The translations under genes were made by a program, and so were the position numbers. The notes under the pieces were generated by a model. It was not told the DNA's origin. It was given only the letters and a program-made list of their open reading frames with translations, and did not search any database. This document shows positions 5,898 through 9,294 of a stretch of 9,294 bases of DNA, piece after piece; within the stretch, counting starts at the first letter, position 1, and each line of letters opens with the position of its first letter. Origin of the DNA: JABFRZ01 sp036376275 (GTDB lineage Bacteria; Planctomycetota; UBA1135; GCA-002686595); assembly GCA_036376275.1 (NCBI GenBank), contig DASVAP010000207.1:1-9294 (forward strand). The letters run 5' to 3'.

Positions 5898-6470
5898 TCA
5901 GGCCTTGACCCCTCAGCCAAAGGCCTTGGCGGTCTTGGTCGTGACCGGCTTGCCGGCCAGGGTCTCCTTGATCGCGTCGGCCAGGAAGCGCTGCTTCACG
6001 CCGCCCTCGTCGCGGCTGTCGTCGATGCCGCCGCGGAAGACGATGCTGCCGTCCTTGTCGGTGAGGATCACCTGGGCCGTGTTCTTGCACTCGAGCGCCT
6101 TGGTGATCGCCGCACCGGTGTCGTCGATCATCGGGCCCTTCAGGCCGAGCTTCTTCATCCAGCCCTGCTTCTCCTCGAGGCTCTCGGTCTTGTTCGGGAA
6201 GACCCACACGAAGTCCACGCCCTTGGAGCGGAACTCGTCCTCGACGGCCTTGAAGCGCTTCTCGTAGGCCGGCGTCGAGCCGCACTTGACGCCGATGATC
6301 ATGTAGGCGGTCGGCACCTTGACGTCGTGCGAGTCGACCAGCGCGACCGCCTGGGCCTTGAAGGCCGGGATCTTGGCGCCGACCTTGGCGACCTCCTGGG
6401 GGGCACTGGCCAGGGCCAGGGTGGGAAGCCCGGCCAGGGCGAGAGAGGCAGCGATCAGATGGATTTTCAT
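5898..6470 (-). CDS. Redoxin selenoprotein with C-terminal selenocysteine (F-G-U-G-V-K)
   Basis: A 190-codon gene read through TGA 5913-5915 (codon 186) to the TGA at 5898-5900. Residues 1-23 form a signal peptide (MKIHLIAASLALAGLPTLALASA), so the product is exported. The body is a peroxiredoxin-like thioredoxin fold: Cys63 in IIGVKCGSTPAYEKRF, FVWVFPNKTES, then AQVILTDKDGSIVFRGGIDD. The tail follows the family pattern 'LAGKPV...T.A.G-C-x-I-K': here AGKPVTTKTAKAFG, then UGA, then GVKA. The UGA thus replaces the conserved C-terminal Cys, and the expected Lys follows. The product may reduce peroxides or disulfides, with U186 on a flexible tail able to reach Cys63 (inference). It lies 136 bp upstream of the TlpA-like selenoprotein and is divergent from the sulfatase-fold gene. 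No clear ribosome binding site precedes the ATG. Confidence 0.85.
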
Positions 6471-6624
6471 GGGGGGAGCTATCGTCCTTGCTGGTGGTGG
6501 GGCGCGGTCGCTCTCCCAGCGGGAACGACCGGTTTCGGGTCCTCACTTCATCATCCGTGGCCGGCGACTGGGAAGGGCGGGCGGCTCAGACCACGCGATT
6601 CTTACGCCCCCGGGAGACCGGCGG

Positions 6625-8583
6625 ATGCGGGCGCCTCCACAGGGGCCCGGGCCCCGGTCAGCCGCTAGGCTTGGGCGTCGCTTGGCCCCCGATCCCCGCA
6701 CGCGGCCGCTCTGGGCCGGCCTCCTGGCAGGTCTCCTGCTCGCCCTGGCAGACTGGATCGCCAGCGGTGTCCTGCGCACCCCCACCGCCCTGGTGCTGGC
6801 CTCGTTCCTGGCCGCCGCGCTGGCCGGGGCCGTGGCCGGCGGGCTGGCGCGCGCGCTCGGACGAGCGCGCCTCGGCGGGGCGCTCGTCCTGGTGCTCGGG
6901 ATGGGGCTGGAGGGGCTCTCGGTTGCCTCGAAGGAGCTGCCCCCGGGCCAGCTCGTCGCGGGCGCGCTCGCCACCGGGGTGGCCACCTCGCTCGCCTTCG
7001 CGCTCGCGCTGCGCTGCGCGGGAGGGCTCGGGGGGACCCTGGCTGCGATCGCCGCCGTGCCCCTCGGCGCAGGGCTCGCCGCCCGGCTGGCCGCGGGGCC
7101 GTGGGTGCACCTGGCCGGCGGCTGGACGCTCGTCTTCCTCGGGCTGTGGGCGGGCGGGCAGGCCACGCGCCGACTGCGGGCGCTGCCGTGGACCGCCCTG
7201 GCCCTCGCGGCGCTCCTGCTGCAGCGCGATTCCACGGGCCCGCTCGAGCGTCCCGGCCCGGCGGTTCCGGCCGCGCAGGGCCCGAGCCTGGTGCTGCTCG
7301 TGATCGACACGCTGCGCGCCGACGAGGTGGCGCCGGAGGGCGCCCTCGCGCGCTTCGGTCAGGAAGGCGTCGTGTTCCGCCAGTGCGTCAGCGCGGCACC
7401 CTGGACCCTGCCCTCGATCGCCTCGCTGCTGACCGGCCTGCATCCCTCCGAGCACGGCGCGGTGAGCGCCGCCAGTCGGCTCTCGGGCGACGTGCGCACG
7501 CTGGCCGAGCTGCTCGCCGCGCAGGGCTACGCGACCGGAGCCTTCACCGGCGGCGCCTTCGTCGGCACGGCCCATGGCCTCGAGCGCGGCTTCGCGCACT
7601 TCGACGCAGGCTGCGAGCGCACGCTGAACGTCTATGGCGGGCACGCCCCGCTGCTGTGGCGCCTGGCGAGGAACCGCTACTTCCCGCAGCGCTGGCTGAT
7701 CGACGCGGTCGACGCCTACCGCGGGCTCGCGGGCGTGCTCGCTGCCGCGAGCGCTTGGGCCGAGGCGCAGGCGGGCCGCCCTCAGCTCCTGTTCCTGCAC
7801 ACCTACCAGGTCCACGACTACTACCTGTACGAGCCCGACTTCGACGATCCCGTGCTGGCTGCGACGCCCGCGCCCTCGGAGCCGTTCGCCGGCCGGCTGT
7901 GGGTCCATCCGAGCGAGCTCGTGCAGGCCTCGGCGGCCGACCTGGCGCACTTCCAGGCGCTGTACCGTGGGCGCATCGCAGCCCTGGAGCGGCTCTTCCC
8001 GCGCCTGGTCGCGGAGCTCACTCCGCGGGTCGGAGCGGATGCGATCTGGATCGTGACCGCCGACCACGGCGAGGGCTTCGACGCCGAGCGCCGGCGCGTG
8101 CACCACGGTGGACGCCTGCACGAGGACCTGCTGCGCGTGCCGCTGATCCTGCGCGCTCCCGGGCGGCTCGCTCCGGGTCGGGTGGTCGAGGAGACAGTGC
8201 GCTCGATCGACGTCCTGCCGACGGCGCTCGAGCTGCTCGGCCTCCCCGTCCCGGCCGGGCTCGCGGGGCAGTCGCTCCTGCCGGCGCTGCGCGGCGCGGC
8301 GTCCTTCCCGGCCACGGCCTTCGCGGAGGAGCGCACCCTCGAGGGGCACCACCTGGCCGTGCGGCGCGAGGCCTGGAAGCGGATCGATGGACCGCGGGGT
8401 AGCGAGCTCTACTCCCTGGCAGAGGACCCCCACGAGCTGGAGCCCCGCACCGACGGGCCAGCTCACGAGCTGGAGGCCCTGCTGGAAGAGTTCCGCGTCC
8501 GCCACCCGCTCCCCTCGCACCTCGACGCCCAGATCGATTCGACCACCCGGGAGCACCTGCGGGCCCTCGGCTACGCGGACTGA
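6625..8583 (+). CDS. Polytopic membrane sulfatase/alkaline-phosphatase-superfamily enzyme, Thr nucleophile
   Basis: A 652-residue protein. Residues about 28-200 carry roughly six or seven hydrophobic segments. Residues 220-652 are a sulfatase-fold domain: metal ligand Asp228 in VLLVIDTLRAD, nucleophile region SAAPWTLPSIASLLTG, Asp480/His481 in TADHGEG, His493/His494 in VHHGG, and His499 in LHEDLLRVPLI. The ending REHLRALGYAD is typical of sulfatases in environmental bacteria. The Cys/Ser that becomes formylglycine in true sulfatases is Thr261 here, as in LtaS and phosphoethanolamine transferases. It may therefore be a phosphotransferase or phosphodiesterase acting on envelope polymers or lipids rather than a sulfatase. 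The start ATG has GGGAG 8 bp upstream (6612-6616); a TTG near 6682 is an alternative. Confidence 0.85.
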   Translation: MRAPPQGPGPRSAARLGRRLAPDPRTRPLWAGLLAGLLLALADWIASGVLRTPTALVLASFLAAALAGAVAGGLARALGRARLGGALVLVLGMGLEGLSVASKELPPGQLVAGALATGVATSLAFALALRCAGGLGGTLAAIAAVPLGAGLAARLAAGPWVHLAGGWTLVFLGLWAGGQATRRLRALPWTALALAALLLQRDSTGPLERPGPAVPAAQGPSLVLLVIDTLRADEVAPEGALARFGQEGVVFRQCVSAAPWTLPSIASLLTGLHPSEHGAVSAASRLSGDVRTLAELLAAQGYATGAFTGGAFVGTAHGLERGFAHFDAGCERTLNVYGGHAPLLWRLARNRYFPQRWLIDAVDAYRGLAGVLAAASAWAEAQAGRPQLLFLHTYQVHDYYLYEPDFDDPVLAATPAPSEPFAGRLWVHPSELVQASAADLAHFQALYRGRIAALERLFPRLVAELTPRVGADAIWIVTADHGEGFDAERRRVHHGGRLHEDLLRVPLILRAPGRLAPGRVVEETVRSIDVLPTALELLGLPVPAGLAGQSLLPALRGAASFPATAFAEERTLEGHHLAVRREAWKRIDGPRGSELYSLAEDPHELEPRTDGPAHELEALLEEFRVRHPLPSHLDAQIDSTTREHLRALGYAD

Positions 8584-8628
8584 GGCCTCCCGACCGAGGC
8601 CGCGCGAGGGTCCGGGGGCAAACCCTCG
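8584..8628 (+). terminator. Possible terminator hairpins after the sulfatase-fold gene
   Basis: Two successive inverted repeats begin at the stop codon: GGCCTC/GAGGCC (8584-8601, 6-nt loop) and CGAGGGT/ACCCTCG (8605-8628, 10-nt loop). A short AT-rich patch (AGAATTTAT, near 8639) follows, in place of a proper U-run. Confidence 0.45.
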
Positions 8629-8681
8629 GTTAGCCGCGAAGAATTTATCCAGGTTCGGTCGATCCATTCGCGTTCGGCGGC

Positions 8682-8768
8682 GTCCTTGCTCCCTGGAGTC
8701 CCAGAGGCAAGGACTCCGGCTCCGCGCGGCAGGCAGGCTCCCGGTTGGCAGACCGGGAAGTCGCGCGG
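8682..8768 (+). other. Structured leader-like region upstream of the last gene
   Basis: An 8-bp perfect inverted repeat, GTCCTTGC/GCAAGGAC (8682-8689 and 8707-8714), encloses an inner CTGG/CCAG stem. Next comes a two-stem structure: CCGCGC/GCGCGG (8722-8727 and 8763-8768) surrounding CCCGGT/ACCGGG (8740-8745 and 8752-8757, loop TGGCAG). It ends about 33 bp before the next start. It could be a regulatory 5' leader or an unannotated small RNA; it matches no riboswitch that I recognise. Confidence 0.3.
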
Positions 8769-8789
8769 GTCCCCACTCTCTCTCTGCGC

Positions 8790-8796
8790 GGAAAGG
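8790..8796 (+). promoter_or_regulatory. Ribosome binding site of the last gene
   Basis: GGAAAGG, 5 bp before the ATG at 8802. It sets the start and agrees with the signal peptide beginning there. Confidence 0.6.
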
Positions 8797-8801
8797 CAGT
8801 C

Positions 8802-9294
8802 ATGAAGCTCGCTCGACGAGGGCCGGGCGCATGGGCGCTCGCGGCCGTATTGCTCGTTCCTGCTCCCCTCGCCCGGCTGACGGACGGGAGCGACCTCCTG
8901 TTCGAGCCCCTGGCCCAGCGCTGGCTGGAGCGCAACGAGGCACGGCCCGACCATCCCGGCGGCTGGCCGGCCCTGCTCGAGGAGCGCTTCGCGCACTTCT
9001 CGCTGGGACTCTTCGAGCTACGCGTGCCCGCCGCAGCCCTGAGCGAGGGGCAGAACGCCCGGAACGTTGCGCGTGCCGCGCAGGCCCTGCTCGAGGCCCA
9101 GGCCGGTTGGCTGGCCTGGACCCGGGGCGAGACCCACGTGCGCCCGGAGAAGACCCCCAAGGACGATCCGCTGGCGCGCTGGCTGGCGGGCTGGAACGCC
9201 AAGACCTTCGCGGGCAAGCCCCTGGCGGGCAGCGACCTCCTGGAGGCCGCCGCGGCCCCGCCAGAGGTTCGCGAGCGCCTGGAGCGCCTGCGCA
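8802..9294 (+). CDS. Unrecognised exported protein, 5' part (runs off the window)
   Basis: The first 164 codons of an open frame that continues past the window end. Residues 1-24 look like a signal peptide: positive n-region MKLARRG, hydrophobic core WALAAVLLVPAPLA. The mature part is helical, rich in Trp, Arg, Leu and Glu, with Asn in the NARNVARAAQALLEAQ helix and several Trp-centred turns (QRWLERNE, RWLAGWNAKTF). I do not recognise a family. Codon use matches the neighbours and the ribosome binding site is good, so it is a real gene. It follows the sulfatase-fold gene by 218 bp and probably has its own promoter. Confidence 0.75.
   Translation, partial: MKLARRGPGAWALAAVLLVPAPLARLTDGSDLLFEPLAQRWLERNEARPDHPGGWPALLEERFAHFSLGLFELRVPAAALSEGQNARNVARAAQALLEAQAGWLAWTRGETHVRPEKTPKDDPLARWLAGWNAKTFAGKPLAGSDLLEAAAAPPEVRERLERLR

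Noticed and set aside
6522..6541. ECF-like promoter GGAAC...GTC upstream of the sulfatase-fold gene
   Set aside because: Only 12 nt separate the two elements; ECF promoters need about 16.
8612..8640. Cyclic-di-GMP (GEMM)-like 'GGCAAACC'
   Set aside because: The second half (GACGCAAAGC-type receptor) is missing, and the bases pair as a simple terminator-like hairpin.
8740..8770. Cobalamin-riboswitch-like 'CGGGAAG' segment
   Set aside because: The defining GCCACTG box and the rest of the conserved core are absent.
8571..8996. Minus-strand 141-codon frame
   Set aside because: It overlaps the plus-strand signal-peptide gene and its ribosome binding site and has no recognisable feature.
1..9294. 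Alternative genetic code with UGA as a sense codon
   Set aside because: All nine complete frames called here end in TGA, several with an ATGA overlap or within 50 bp of the next gene's start; reading UGA as an amino acid would run them together.

Overview
The window is about three-quarters G+C. Codons end almost exclusively in G or C, and every complete gene I call ends in TGA. The gene content is a membrane-anchored SGNH hydrolase, a membrane sulfatase-fold enzyme ending in the familiar 'LRALGY' tail, secreted redoxins, and an ECF sigma/anti-sigma pair. This fits an uncultivated high-GC bacterium of the Planctomycetota or Myxococcota type; the sequence alone does not settle the phylum.

Region 1 (31-3203, minus strand) is a compact four-gene operon: ECF sigma factor, membrane zinc-finger anti-sigma factor whose outer part is a YCII-like domain, secreted three-domain VOC/beta-barrel protein, and an alpha/beta hydrolase. 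Gaps range from a 4-bp ATGA overlap to 41 bp. Region 2 (3204-3544) is a divergent spacer with hairpins and a possible 52-codon ORF coupled to the next gene. Region 3 (3545-4669, plus) is the SGNH hydrolase. It converges on region 4 across a long, almost perfect terminator hairpin.

Region 4 (4727-6470, minus) is the highlight. It holds two neighbouring exported thioredoxin-fold proteins, each interrupted by one in-frame TGA exactly where its family has a redox cysteine. In the TlpA-like protein the active site reads W-U-G-P-C. In the smaller redoxin the TGA sits in the C-terminal F-G-C-x-x-K motif. Downstream of each TGA is a hairpin whose apical loop begins GGUC, at bacterial-SECIS spacing (17 and 23 nt). 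I read both as selenoproteins and the pair as a selenium-dependent extracytoplasmic redox module. Ordinary annotation would truncate or split both genes.

Region 5 (6625-8583, plus) encodes a multi-pass membrane sulfatase/phosphatase-superfamily enzyme with Thr in place of the formylglycine Cys. Region 6 (8802 to the window end, plus) is the start of an unrecognised exported protein behind a 218-bp spacer with hairpins. No selA, selB, selC or selD is in the window, so the Sec reading predicts that they lie elsewhere in the genome.
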